This document shows, in pieces, positions 54,899 to 64,000 of a stretch of DNA of 64,000 nt. The position numbers and the translations under genes are program-made. The notes under the pieces are model-generated. The model saw only the letters and a list, made by a program, of their open reading frames with translations. It made no database searches and was not told the origin of the DNA. Positions within the stretch are counted from its first letter, which is position 1, and every line of letters begins with the position of its first letter. This DNA is from Amphiura filiformis (lineage: Eukaryota; Echinodermata; Ophiuroidea; Amphilepidida; Amphiuridae): assembly GCF_039555335.1 (NCBI RefSeq), contig NC_092629.1, forward strand, positions 29,881,382 through 29,945,381, written 5' to 3'.

Positions 54899-55150
54899 GG
54901 GTAGCTGCAGGTAATATGGGACAGCAGGTAATATGGGACACCTGTTTTCATTTTAACAAAAAGTAGCTTAGAGAAGGTAAACACTCAGTTAAGTTGATTT
55001 GTTAAGTGTTTAGAGACATCAATTGTGCTTCTAGAAATGCAGTTTTGGAGTCTGTGTATCAAACTCTTGGAAATCAATGCCAAAAGAGTGAAATTGCCCA
55101 AAAATTATGTCGTTTTTTGGCCTGATATAAAATCAATGACGTCACATTTG

Positions 55151-55432
55151 TGTACATCCATATCAAAATGATGCACTTGTCGGCTGCTACATGTGTCTCA
55201 TTTCAAATAATAGCTAGGAATAAATACCAGACTCATCTCAAGTAGAAGTCATTTAAAAATCATCCCAAGTCACATGTTTTACGAATGCAGAGAACATTCC
55301 TTAACCATGTGACTTGGGGATGGTTTGAAGTGACCTCCACTTGAGTTGAGTCTGGTATTTATTCCTAGCTATTATTTGAAATGAGACACATGTAGCAGCC
55401 GACAAGTGCATCGTTTTGATATGGATGTACAC
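55151..55432. mobile_element. MITE-D, full-length near-perfect palindrome
   Basis: Arms of about 130 bp: TGTACATCCATATCAAAATG, GCTGCTACATGTGTCTCATT, AATAGCTAGGAATAAATACC, AGACTCATCTCAAGT, mirrored on the right almost base for base; the centre is GCAGAGAACATTCC. Fragments occur at 43578-43715, 44735-44796 and 45072-45160. Confidence 0.9.
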
Positions 55433-55777
55433 ATTTTATGATTGTGTATCCAAAAACTCTGGTACTGAGGGGGCATTTGTCATTTTTTATGATCTTTAGG
55501 TGATGGGTTAAGCTTATCAGCAAGTAAAATTCCACTGACAAGTGGCACTTTCCTTTTATAAATGATTATTTTCTCTGATTTTCAACTGAATGGGTGCAGG
55601 TAATATGGGACACATAGGAAATTGTGTGCATTGTCAATGCGAAAAGCAAAACTATTTAGAAAATTGAATTTTCTTGTAGAAATTTGCATTTAACATTCAA
55701 AATCATGTAACAAAAATGTTTTTAGAACAAAAGAGTGATTTTCTGAACTTTTTGATTTTCACCATAGAGATAACACA

Positions 55778-55817
55778 GTGTCCCATATTACCTGCACATG
55801 CAGGTAATATGGGACAC
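55778..55817. repeat. 40-bp palindrome of GTGTCCCATATTACCTGCA
   Basis: Two 19-base arms, GTGTCCCATATTACCTGCA and TGCAGGTAATATGGGACAC, are separated by CA. This is two ends of the surrounding element joined head to head. Confidence 0.9.
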
Positions 55818-56009
55818 TTGACGATGACGTCATTTTGACGTCATAGCGTCCAAACAAACATAAAAACAAGGTAACATTGCCTGTTTTATTAATCTTAAAG
55901 GACAGGTTGTTCATCATAACAATCTCTTGTGGGCATATCTTCTTTAGTTTTTATGCAAATAAGCTAAACGTCCTTAATGGTCCCATATTACCTGCAGGTA
56001 GGCCTACCC

Positions 56010-56625
56010 TAGATATAATACCAGGTATGTCATCCACACCCTCATCAGCAGTAGATAGCATACCAATTGTGTCATACACACCCTCATCGGTAGTAGATAA
56101 CATACCATGTCATCTACACCTTCATCTGTAGTAGATATCATACCAGGTATGTCATCCACACCCTCATCAGCATAGCATACCAATCATGTCATACACACCC
56201 TCATCGGTAGTAGATAGCATACCAGGTATGTCATCCAAACCTTCATCAGTAGTAGATAGCAAAACAAGTATATGTAATCCACACCTTCATCAGTAGTAGA
56301 TATCACATACCATCAAGTATGTCATCCACACCTTCATCAGCAGTAGATATAGCATACCATGTATGTCATCCACACCCTCATCAGCAGTAGATAACATAAC
56401 AGGTATGGCCTATGTCATCCACTACTTTAGATATCATGGTAGGTATGTCATCCACACCCTCATCAGTAGTAGATAATCATAGCAGGTACCGTATGTCATC
56501 CACACCTTCATCAGTACCGGTAGTAGGCCCTAGATATCATACCAGGTATGTCATCCACACCCTCATCAGTATAATAAATAGCATACGAAGTGAAGTATGT
56601 CATTCACACCCTCATCAGCAGTAGG
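56010..56625. repeat. minisatellite 2, array c
   Basis: About fourteen units of the same 42-bp type (TCATCCACACCCTCATCAG, CAGTAGATAGCATACC), more degenerate towards the right. Confidence 0.9.
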
Positions 56626-57260
56626 GGAGAGCGGGGAGTGTTTGCCCTATTTTTTTTCTGACCAGCCCAGCGATGTCAATTTTAAGGTTAGGGATGACCT
56701 GATTAGCCCATGTGAAAGCCCTATGTCTTAGCTATATACGACCACAATCCCAGAACTATAGGCCTTACAATAGCAACAGGATAGAGCAAACAAAAAAGTT
56801 TTGCAAAGTGGCGAACTTCCCCCATATTGGGGCAGGTTCGCCCATATGGTGGGATAAGTTCACCCTAATCACAAATAAATATTTAAACATTGCGTAACTA
56901 TCATATTCAATGCAGACATTTAGAGTATGCATTCATTCTCTTCTGGGGAATCACTATTATAAATTTGTTGCAGGGGTCGGGTCAGGGTAAAATGTAGGGG
57001 TCCAAAGTGAGCTTAAACGTATCATGTTTACAACTTCGGGGGATTATAGATTAGGACATAAATGGTGGTATGAGTAACTTACTGATCGATATCACATAGC
57101 TTTAAAAAACATGCTTTTCAGTAGTTTTACCTTGTTTAATGGTATAATTATCAATATTTTGCATAATATACGCTGATGGGACAGGTCCGCCCTCCAGTTT
57201 GGGGTATTAAACGTCCGCCTGGGGAAGATATAGGGCAAAAAATACATGAATCGAATAAGG
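56625..57260. repeat. possible inverted-repeat element, GGGGAGAGCGGGGAG end
   Basis: GGGGAGAGCGGGGAGTGTTT then GCCCTATTTTTT on the left loosely mirrors GTCCGCCTGGGGAAGATA then TAGGGCAAAAAATA on the right. No frame is recognised inside. Tentative. Confidence 0.4.
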
Positions 57261-57683
57261 AGTTTATAACTGCATTAAATCTTTAACAAATCCCCAGGGG
57301 CTTAGCCAGCCCCCTTTGCCAGGGTGGGCAAGGCTCCTTAAATTTCCCCCAAGCTAATAAATAAATAGAGCGAAGCGAGCATAGCGAGTGGAGCGAGCCA
57401 TAGGGCCTGCACTTTGGCTCGACATTTGAAAGGGGTGTGAATTCATTTTTGGATACGCCCCTATTATAATTAGGTAATACTCGACTCACACACATTCCCT
57501 ATATGTATATACATGTACCACATGTAGTCAATCTGTCTGCTTTATCTGTATTGTGCCGTTCTTAAGCAAATACGGTAGTTAAACACGATTTCATCAAACA
57601 TTATAACAATAGCTCTTTTACAGTGTGCAATCATCCCGGGCAATAATTGGGCAATAATAGAGGATGTGCGTGAAATTATTGAT

Positions 57684-57760
57684 TGGCTCCATACAAAGGA
57701 ATTGAACCGGTGTCTTTCACCGTAATCATGGCACAATGCAGTGCATTCAATCAAACGTTG
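57684..57760 (-). repeat. tRNA-like repeat with GGTTCAATTCC B box, copy 1
   Basis: The minus strand reads ATGATTACGGTGAAAGACAC then CGGTTCAATTCCTTTG. The A-box region is poor. A second copy in the same orientation is at 62372-62460, next to another MITE-A. Confidence 0.5.
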
Positions 57761-57929
57761 TCGTCAACCTATTTGATCGTGTTTGTGCATTTGTTATGTG
57801 TGTGAGACGAGCTGTCGCGGTAGATTGCAATAGCTTGTAATCATGCTTTTGTTGAATGAATTTGAGTACTCCGCCATATTTACGGTATGATACGTCATAA
57901 TCTAGGTGATTATTTGCATTGGATGTCTT

Positions 57930-58012
57930 GAATACGCTGGCGAGGTTGTGTAATAATCGGATTAATGCTATAACAGTAGAATAGAATACAAGTTTTGAAT
58001 ATATCGCGTTGC
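57930..58012. mobile_element. left half of MITE-C
   Basis: ATACGCTGGCGAGG, AATAATCGGATTAA and GTTTTGAATATATCGCG match one arm of 25421-25725; it stops where the MITE-A copy begins. Confidence 0.7.
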
Positions 58013-58939
58013 AAAGCCCCATTCAGTGATCCCAGCGAAAGTGAAAAAAAAAAATTGTTACTTTTATAAAAAATTTTAATGAACAAAATTGGCACAAAAC
58101 CCAAGAAAACGGCAGTATTGACGAAGTTGAAGCCCCATTCAAATACATGTAGCTAATTTATATATACTGTCAGTATATAAATTACAGATTCACGTAAATG
58201 CATTATTTTTGTCTTAAAGGAGTATTTCGTGATCCTAGCATCCTCTTTTTATGGCATTTTTCAGTAGGTATCCACGAAAAAAGCATATTCCCAAAATTTC
58301 ATTTGATTCCGATATTGCGTTTGCGAATTATGCATGATTATGTGTATTGCACTGCTCCATAGACAATACGTTGTAATTTCGTTCTGGTGCACCAGAACGA
58401 AATTCAAATTTCACGATATCTTTGCTAAACGAATTAATCTGCAAGAAATATTTTGTACATAAACATTATGTAGCCAGAGGTTTCCAGTGATATAAAAATC
58501 TCAACTTTTTTGAGAAAAGTGGGGATGAGGCTGTGGATCACGAAATGCCCCTTTAAATAGGCCTACACGGCTTAGGGCTGAACCACTAGCAGAAGACACC
58601 AAGTTGATGTTTTATGACCTTTGACATTCTTTTGTGGCGAGTGACATGGTCAGTTCAATTCACGCCGAGTGTCCTTGACAGGTTTAACTCTGCTTCGGTG
58701 GTCATGAAAGAATTCAAAAGATAACCTCTGCACCAACAATCCCAAGCAATTGTCTGAAACTGCTCTTCGGATGATGTATCATAAGAACTCAGTCGTCAAA
58801 CGATGATAGTCATATAATGACCAAAAGATTATTACCGACTATATCATTGAAGACTGAGTTCCGCAGTCTTGTACAAAATCTGAATTTTGATGATTTTTAC
58901 GATCGTTCGGATGAAAAAAAATCACTGAATGGGCCGTTA
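58013..58939. mobile_element. MITE-A copy 3, containing MITE-B
   Basis: Reverse orientation: AAAGCCCCATTCAGTGATCC to AATCACTGAATGGGCCGTTA. It is interrupted at a TTAA by MITE-B (58214-58556). Beyond the MITE-A core it carries an inner inverted pair around ATGATAGTCATATAATGACC, as in copy 2. Confidence 0.82.
58214..58556. mobile_element. MITE-B, TTAA-flanked, copy 2
   Basis: TTAAAGGAGTATTTCGTGAT to ATCACGAAATGCCCCTTTAA. It sits in the GTCTTAA word of MITE-A, and removing it restores that word, so the TTAA is a clean target duplication. Confidence 0.92.
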
Positions 58940-59095
58940 GTTCCCTCCTCTCCTTACACTGGCAATATGGATCAAAGAAAGAAAAAAATAAAAAAATAAA
59001 GAAAACAAGAAAAAAAAAAGACAAAGAAAAGAAACAATAAAAGAAAAACAAATATGAAAAGTTCGAACAATATTTGGTTTATAAAATTAATGTGA

Positions 59096-59198
59096 CCGTG
59101 ATGAGGCTCGAACTCACCACCTTCCGATTTAAAGTTCGAAGCGCTAGTGTACCAAATTCTGATGCCTTACCAAGTGAGCTGTGCTCCTGAGATACGAA
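59096..59198 (-). repeat. tRNA-like SINE head
   Basis: The minus strand has an A-box-like AGCTCACTTGGTAAGGC and a B box GTGAGTTCGAGCCTC, with a long insert between (GTACACTAGCGCTTCGAAC). It is longer than a normal tRNA, so it is a SINE or pseudogene. Confidence 0.55.
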
Positions 59199-59299
59199 AT
59201 AAAAATAAAATAATACACTGTATACCTGCTTGTGTCGATAATTGATTTGCTCAAATTCCATAATGGTAGAGTGCAACAGAACAAAAATGCCCAAAATTT

Positions 59300-60350
59300 A
59301 AAAGCTATGTAATTTATGACCACTATACACTACACATAAAAATACTAATACAAGGGAATTTCAACGTAAGAATCCAAACAATTAAGTACCAACATGCACA
59401 GCTTTGTCCTTATATCACATTTGGGTTTTTAACAAAATGTTATCAAACCTCTACTGTGATTGGCAGCTGCACAAGGCATCTCTTTGATAGCTGATCATGG
59501 CCATCCATTCAGCAAGTGGCTACTAACTGACCTTGACAGGCTTGAATGAGCACTGTCATCTGCTACAAAACCATCACACTCTAGGACTACACCACATTTC
59601 GCCATACTGCATTCTAGAAACGCTTGCTGTTAGAATAAGAAAAATTTTAATGCTAAATTATTGCACATTCTAGGGAAGCGTGGTTACCGTTTTGAAATAA
59701 CCGAGTGAGAGGGTTTTCAAGATAATATTTTTCCTGTCAAAACTGAAGCATCCTCTGTATAAAAGAAAAATATGAATATTAACTGCACATCATATATAAC
59801 GATTCGTGATACCCAATTGTGGCACATTTGAGGTCGTTTATGAGGCAGAGAATTTAATTTCAATTTTATATACGCCAAAATATTTTTTTAATTGAGCAAG
59901 AATAAGGATAGAAAAAACGTTGAAAATTCTATGTATAAATAACATTAGACCCGGCAAAAGATGACTGTTTCGTTTTTATGGTAATCTAATCTTTTATTTC
60001 CTGAAGAAACATTTGGGGTCTAAAATGGATTTTTTATGTAATTGATAAAAACATCGAACGTGTATACAAGAAAAATGGTAGGTTCCTCTATAGTATTTTA
60101 CTGACCATGGAAATGTACTGACACCGTGCGAGCACATGTCAAAATCGATATAATGTATTGTCCATATAGACGCGCTTTATCATGTTTATTGTCGGATTAA
60201 CAACAATTGAGCGCTATTAATACACATTAATGTTTTTAGGCAAATAAAATTCCAAAATATGGTACGTTTTCTGCTTTTGCTTGTCACGTGGTAGGCCTAT
60301 ATTGAAGTTGCGATTATATCTTCAAATACGTTTCATAAAAGATTCCATCA
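59300..60350. other. AT-rich stretch without recognised features
   Basis: I see no coding frame, strong inverted repeat or known repeat family here. Confidence 0.5.
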
Positions 60351-60353
60351 AGA

Positions 60354-60600
60354 CAAGTGGCCGAGTGGTCTAAGGCGCTAGGCTCATAGAGCATCTCCAA
60401 AGCGGCGTGGTGCGCCGTGAGTTCGAACCCCGCCTCTGCCAAACTTAGTAAAATTAAAATTTAACTTTCATATTGGGGAAATGTGACTGGGAGAATTTAT
60501 GTATGGCGTGGAGTGGTGTGCTCTAGGACCTGGTCACTCCATAATGCTACAGGGAGCACAGTACTTTGACAATGGAGTGAAAGACTATTATTATTGATTA
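60354..60600 (+). mobile_element. tRNA-Leu-like SINE
   Basis: The head AAGTGGCCGAGTGGTCTAAG has a good leucine-tRNA-type A box (TGGCCGAGTGGTCTAAGG) and a perfect B box (GAGTTCGAACCCC), ending CTCTGCC. The acceptor stem and anticodon stem do not pair, so it is not a working tRNA. An unrelated body of about 150 bp follows (GTGACTGGGAGAATTTATG, CTGGTCACTCCATAATGC), ending ATTATTATTG. Confidence 0.75.
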
Positions 60601-60957
60601 GGCGCGGATTTTAAAAGTACAGCTCCTATGCGTGTATAGCAAAAAATTGGAATAGAATGTTTGGAATCATGTAACTAAAGTACTAAATGCATTCTGCAAA
60701 ATGCGCTCTGACCAATTTATATTAGCTTTAATTTGACATATTGTTTGACATATTTGGAATTATGGTAAATCATTAAATAAAATATTTATTAATTAATCAA
60801 TTATGTCGATTAATTAAAAATTTAATGCAAATATGCATATTTTCTCTGACAGAATTGTAGGATTTGACAAGAGCCATCTTTCTTGTAAGTTTGATTCTTA
60901 TAACATACCGGTATCGTATTGCGTCCCGTTATAGTTGCAGAAAAAAATACGCGTGCA

Positions 60958-60987
60958 GGACACACACACACACACACCCCACACACC
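60958..60987. repeat. (CA)n microsatellite
   Basis: About eleven CA dinucleotides with a CCC interruption. Confidence 0.85.
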
Positions 60988-61560
60988 CAGAGGATCGTAC
61001 CGTTTTACAATCGTATAACATTCATTGGCGCTAGTAGTAGTAAATTTCAATTTTCTTTGCTTTACCTCACTTGTTCTGCTCAAAATTAAAAGGGGACATA
61101 TCTGACAGTAAAAGCTTACATTTTATGAAAATTATGTTTAACTATTTGCTTAAACAGCACAAAACAGATAAAGCAGACAAATTTACTATACATAGGCCTA
61201 TACATGTATGGTATCTGTATGCCATGGACTGTTTAAGAATATAACATTAGATTTATGATATTTACTTCGAGGCCTGTTATTTATCAAAATGTGAAAAATA
61301 TCAAATTTTAATAATTTGTCATAACATTTGTATTATATCGTGAATTTCAAACAATGAAATTTATTTGATATCAGAAAGACATTCTTCGTATTGAGAATGC
61401 AATTCGATATGTCTGATGTGCTCTCATGTCCCACAAAAAATACTATCGAAACGCTCAAAACAGATCCCTTAATTTGGTTAATTTTCTTTTCTCTTGTTAA
61501 TTTTATTTTTTTCTTTATTTTTCTTTGATTTATATTGCCAGGGTAAGGAGGGGAGGGAAC

Positions 61561-62234
61561 TAAAGGCCCATTCAGTGATTTTTTGATTTTTTCTCATCCC
61601 GACGATCGTAAAAATCATCAAAATTCAGATTTTGGATACTAGACTGCGGAACTCAGTCTTCAATGATAGTCAGTAATTTTTATATTTTGGACATTATTAT
61701 GACTATCATTTGAGGACTGAGTTCTTATGATCCGAGGAGCAGTTTCAGACAATTGCTTGGGATTACTGGGGCAGAGGTTATCTTTTGAATTCTTTCATGA
61801 CCACTGAAGCATAGTCAAACCTGTCAAGGACACTCGGCGTGAATTGAAAGACCATCTCACTCGCCACAAAAGAATGTCAAAGGTCATAAAACACCACTTT
61901 TGTGTCTTCTGCTATCTAAAGGCCTATGGCTGATTTTGTACCTTTCGTCATTGTCATAGATGTGCTTACATAGCTTGCTAGTGCAGTGGTTCAGCCGAAA
62001 GCCGCGCCGTGTGTCTAAGACAAAAAATAATGCATTTACGTGAGTCTGTAATTTATATACCGGTACTGACAGTATATAAATTAGCTACATGTATTTGAAT
62101 GGGGCTTCAACTTCGTCAATACTGTCGTTTTCCTGTTTTGTTTTTTTGCCATTTGTTTTTCATTAAAAAAATTTATAAACGTAATCATTTGTTTGTTTTT
62201 TTCACTTTCGCTGGGATCACTGAATGGGACTTTA
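61561..62234. mobile_element. MITE-A copy 2 with inner hairpin
   Basis: TAAAGGCCCATTCAGTGATT to GATCACTGAATGGGACTTTA. Relative to copy 1 it has an extra inner block (61640-61910) that is itself inverted around ATGACTATCATTTGAGGACT and shared with copy 3. Confidence 0.82.
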
Positions 62235-62320
62235 TAGCGCGGATTATTCAAAACTTGTTTTTACCTACTGCTATATAGTATTAATCCGATTAGTACATAA
62301 CTTTGCCAGCGTATTCAAGA
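62235..62320. mobile_element. arm of MITE-C beside MITE-A
   Basis: GCGCGGATTATTCAAAACTT, TATTAATCCGATTAG and TTTGCCAGCGTATTC match one arm of 25421-25725 in reverse. It abuts MITE-A copy 2 just as 57930-58012 abuts copy 3. Confidence 0.7.
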
Positions 62321-62371
62321 CATAGGTTATGTAGGGATAAACTGTACATAGGTATAGAGGCCCTGCATGCT

Positions 62372-62460
62372 TTTATCGATTGGCTCCAAACAAAGGATTT
62401 GAACCGGTGTCCTTCACCGTAATCACGGCGCAGTAGCCTACAGTCCATTCAATCAAATGT
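62372..62460 (-). repeat. tRNA-like repeat with B box, copy 2
   Basis: The minus strand reads CGTGATTACGGTGAAGGACA then CCGGTTCAAATCC, the same unit as 57684-57760. Confidence 0.5.
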
Positions 62461-62739
62461 TGTCAGTGTGCGAGACGAACGATGTATAAATCTGGAGGTC
62501 ACATCATCACTTATCATGCTTATTGTAAAAAGTTTGTCCAATGCATATACTGTGTGTATTGTTCCCGGGTATTGTCAATACAGTCAAGCAAACAGGTATT
62601 ATATTTTGAAAAGGCCGCTATAGTATATTCACAGGGGTGTCTTGAATGGCCAATCATATGGGACATAATCAAATTGCAGTGACTGCTTCCTTTGTTACCA
62701 CATGTCAGTCATCTTGTGATTATTGGACCATGTAAACCT

Positions 62740-63060
62740 GCAAAAAACGAGCCAAAGTGCAGGCCCTATGCACTGGCGTGGGGCCCAGCGTGGGGTCCAG
62801 CTCATGGGTTTGGGGCATTTTTACACCATGAGGGGAAGCCTCAATGCATACATTTGTAACGTTTTTATGAAAGTTTGCCATGTAAAAATGTAAAGTTTTG
62901 ATTTTAGAATTATCTGAAAGGGCCCCTGGTGGGGGTCCAGGGGGCAAAGCTCCCAGAAGCTCATTGGTTTGGGCTTTTTTATACCATGAGGAGAAGCCGC
63001 CTTGCATACATTTGTAACATTTTTATGTGAAAATTTTGACATGTAGGCCTAAAAATGTAA
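62740..63060. repeat. imperfect direct repeat of about 130-180 bp
   Basis: GGTTTGGGGCATTTTTACACCATGAGGGGAAGCC at 62809 and GGTTTGGGCTTTTTTATACC at 62966 start units that both continue CATACATTTGTAACGTTTTT-like and CATGTAAAAATGTAAAGTTT. Two tandem copies, family unknown. Confidence 0.65.
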
Positions 63061-63520
63061 AGTTTAATTCTAGAATTATCTGAAATGAATTTACAATGTT
63101 AGAACAATACAATAAAACAATACTGATATTCTTGAGTTGATTTAACAAGTTGTTACATTCACTATTACTTTCACTTAAATTATTTCCCCCTTCTCCCCTT
63201 CGTTCTATTTCCTTCAGAAATTATTGCATGCAGGATCAGTTCATTCAAAGGGCTATTCACTTTAATACCGCTGAAATTTGATCCCCCTATTATTAAAAGC
63301 ATAATAATCAAAACCCCCCGCCCCCCCCCCCCGCAGATTTTGCACAGCCGCCCCTAAAACAAAAATCTAATTCATGATGAATAATGATTAAAAAAAAGTA
63401 AAAACATATAGACAATAACAGGCCTAACACTAATAATAATAACAATGATAATAACACCAGTAGCCTAATAACAATTAATAAAAAAAATAATACTCCTCTT
63501 CCCCTCCCTGCCAGTGTCTC

Positions 63521-63529
63521 CTTTTATAC
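63521..63529 (+). promoter_or_regulatory. possible TATA-like element of the right-edge gene
   Basis: TTTTATACG about 110 bases before the start codon at 63633. It would allow a 5' UTR of some 80 bases. Weak on its own. Confidence 0.3.
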
Positions 63530-63632
63530 GTTAGCCTAAGTGTAAAACTCCTTTCAATTTCTAGTTCAATTTACCTGTTTCGTAGTCTATGCGTAGGGAG
63601 TTATGTGAAGTAGATTACACCTATTAAAAACC

Positions 63633-63772
63633 ATGGCTTCGATACTGCGGTCGCAGAAAATCTTTAGGTTATTACCCAAAATCACGCAAATCAATTCAAG
63701 ATCGGGGCTCCAACATTTACAGACAAGTTATGGAAGACATAATCTAGCATCGCAATTCACTGGATTATCAAG
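63633..63772 (+). CDS. first coding exon of an unidentified mitochondrial-type protein gene
   Basis: ATG in a strong context (AAAACCATGG) comes after an in-frame TGA (63609-63611) and opens 46 codons plus two bases up to a donor AG|GTAATC. The product begins MASILRSQKIFRLLPK and continues with Arg, Lys, Gln, Ser and no acidic residue in all 46 codons, a classic cleavable mitochondrial presequence. A TATA-like TTTTATAC lies at about 63522. The gene continues beyond the window, and I do not recognise the mature protein. Confidence 0.7.
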
Positions 63773-64000
63773 GTAATCCACTTAATTACGATTAAATTTG
63801 TTATTACAACTTTACACATGTTACACATGTGATGAGTCTGCCGAATTCGGCACCTTACGTTTTACCTGCTACATGCATACATCATGTCATCATTAATTAG
63901 CTTACGTTCATAAATAACGTTATGTAGCAAGTTGCAGTTCTACTAATACAACAAGTCATACCTACAATTATTTTCTTAATTTGGCGATCCTGACTTTTAG

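Larger units (their letters stand above)
54899..56009. mobile_element. 1.1-kb element with GCAGGTAATATGGGAC ends, inside minisatellite 2
   Basis: GCTGCAGGTAATATGGGACA on the left mirrors GTCCCATATTACCTGCAGG on the right. The same word recurs internally (54925, 55594, 55778, 55798). Minisatellite 2 continues on both sides, showing insertion into the array. It hosts MITE-D (55151-55432). Confidence 0.7.

Noticed and set aside
60354-60440. possible functional tRNA-Leu gene
   Set aside because: The acceptor and anticodon stems do not pair and the anticodon loop is wrong, so a SINE head is the better reading.

Overview
The window is nuclear DNA of an animal. It is AT-rich, its genes are split by introns with GT-AG borders, and it is dense with small inverted-repeat transposons, tRNA-headed SINEs, decayed LINEs, a Penelope-like GIY-YIG relic and minisatellites. 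Nothing here is bacterial or viral. The repeat style (a fold-back element with subrepeated arms, many MITEs, LINE and Penelope relics) fits a marine invertebrate, perhaps an echinoderm or another invertebrate deuterostome. That placement is inference; the sequence contains no clear taxonomic marker.

Three genes can be supported. (1) A complete fukutin gene (FKTN) lies on the minus strand at 1019-8908. Its eight coding exons join in phase to give 459 residues, close to human fukutin (461). They include a 42-nt microexon and one intron with a GC donor. (2) A SLC35E1-type nucleotide-sugar/triose-phosphate family transporter lies on the plus strand at 27261-39217, with six coding exons giving 344 residues. 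(3) The first coding exon of an unidentified gene lies on the plus strand at 63633-63772. It encodes a mitochondrial-type presequence, and the gene runs off the right edge. FKTN and SLC35E1 are divergent and about 18 kb apart. Both products would act in the secretory pathway, but nothing shows that they are co-regulated.

Layout: 0-1 kb, FKTN 3' flank made of a degenerate minisatellite plus MITEs; 1-9 kb, FKTN, with MITEs and a LINE relic in its introns; 9.1-11.9 kb, a 2.75-kb fold-back element inserted in an older MITE; 12-27 kb, intergenic DNA with nested MITEs, a 747-bp tandem duplication and G-rich elements; 27-39 kb, SLC35E1, whose introns hold a hAT-type element with an 8-bp target duplication, SINEs, a fourfold partial duplication of exon 4 and a Penelope-like GIY-YIG fragment; 39.4-40.2 kb, a tRNA-like tandem array just after the SLC35E1 stop; 41-48 kb, nested inverted-repeat elements; 48.6-56.6 kb, two minisatellites interrupted by a LINE relic, a G-rich element and a palindrome-bearing element; 57-62 kb, MITEs and tRNA-headed repeats; 63.6 kb, the start of gene 3.

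I found no exotic new system. The most interesting points are the transposon/gene interplay (repeat copies sitting directly on splice sites, exon-fragment amplification), the nested MITE family that repeatedly serves as a landing site, and the unusual FKTN splice structure. All alignments were made by eye, so repeat boundaries are good to a few bases at best unless target duplications are stated.
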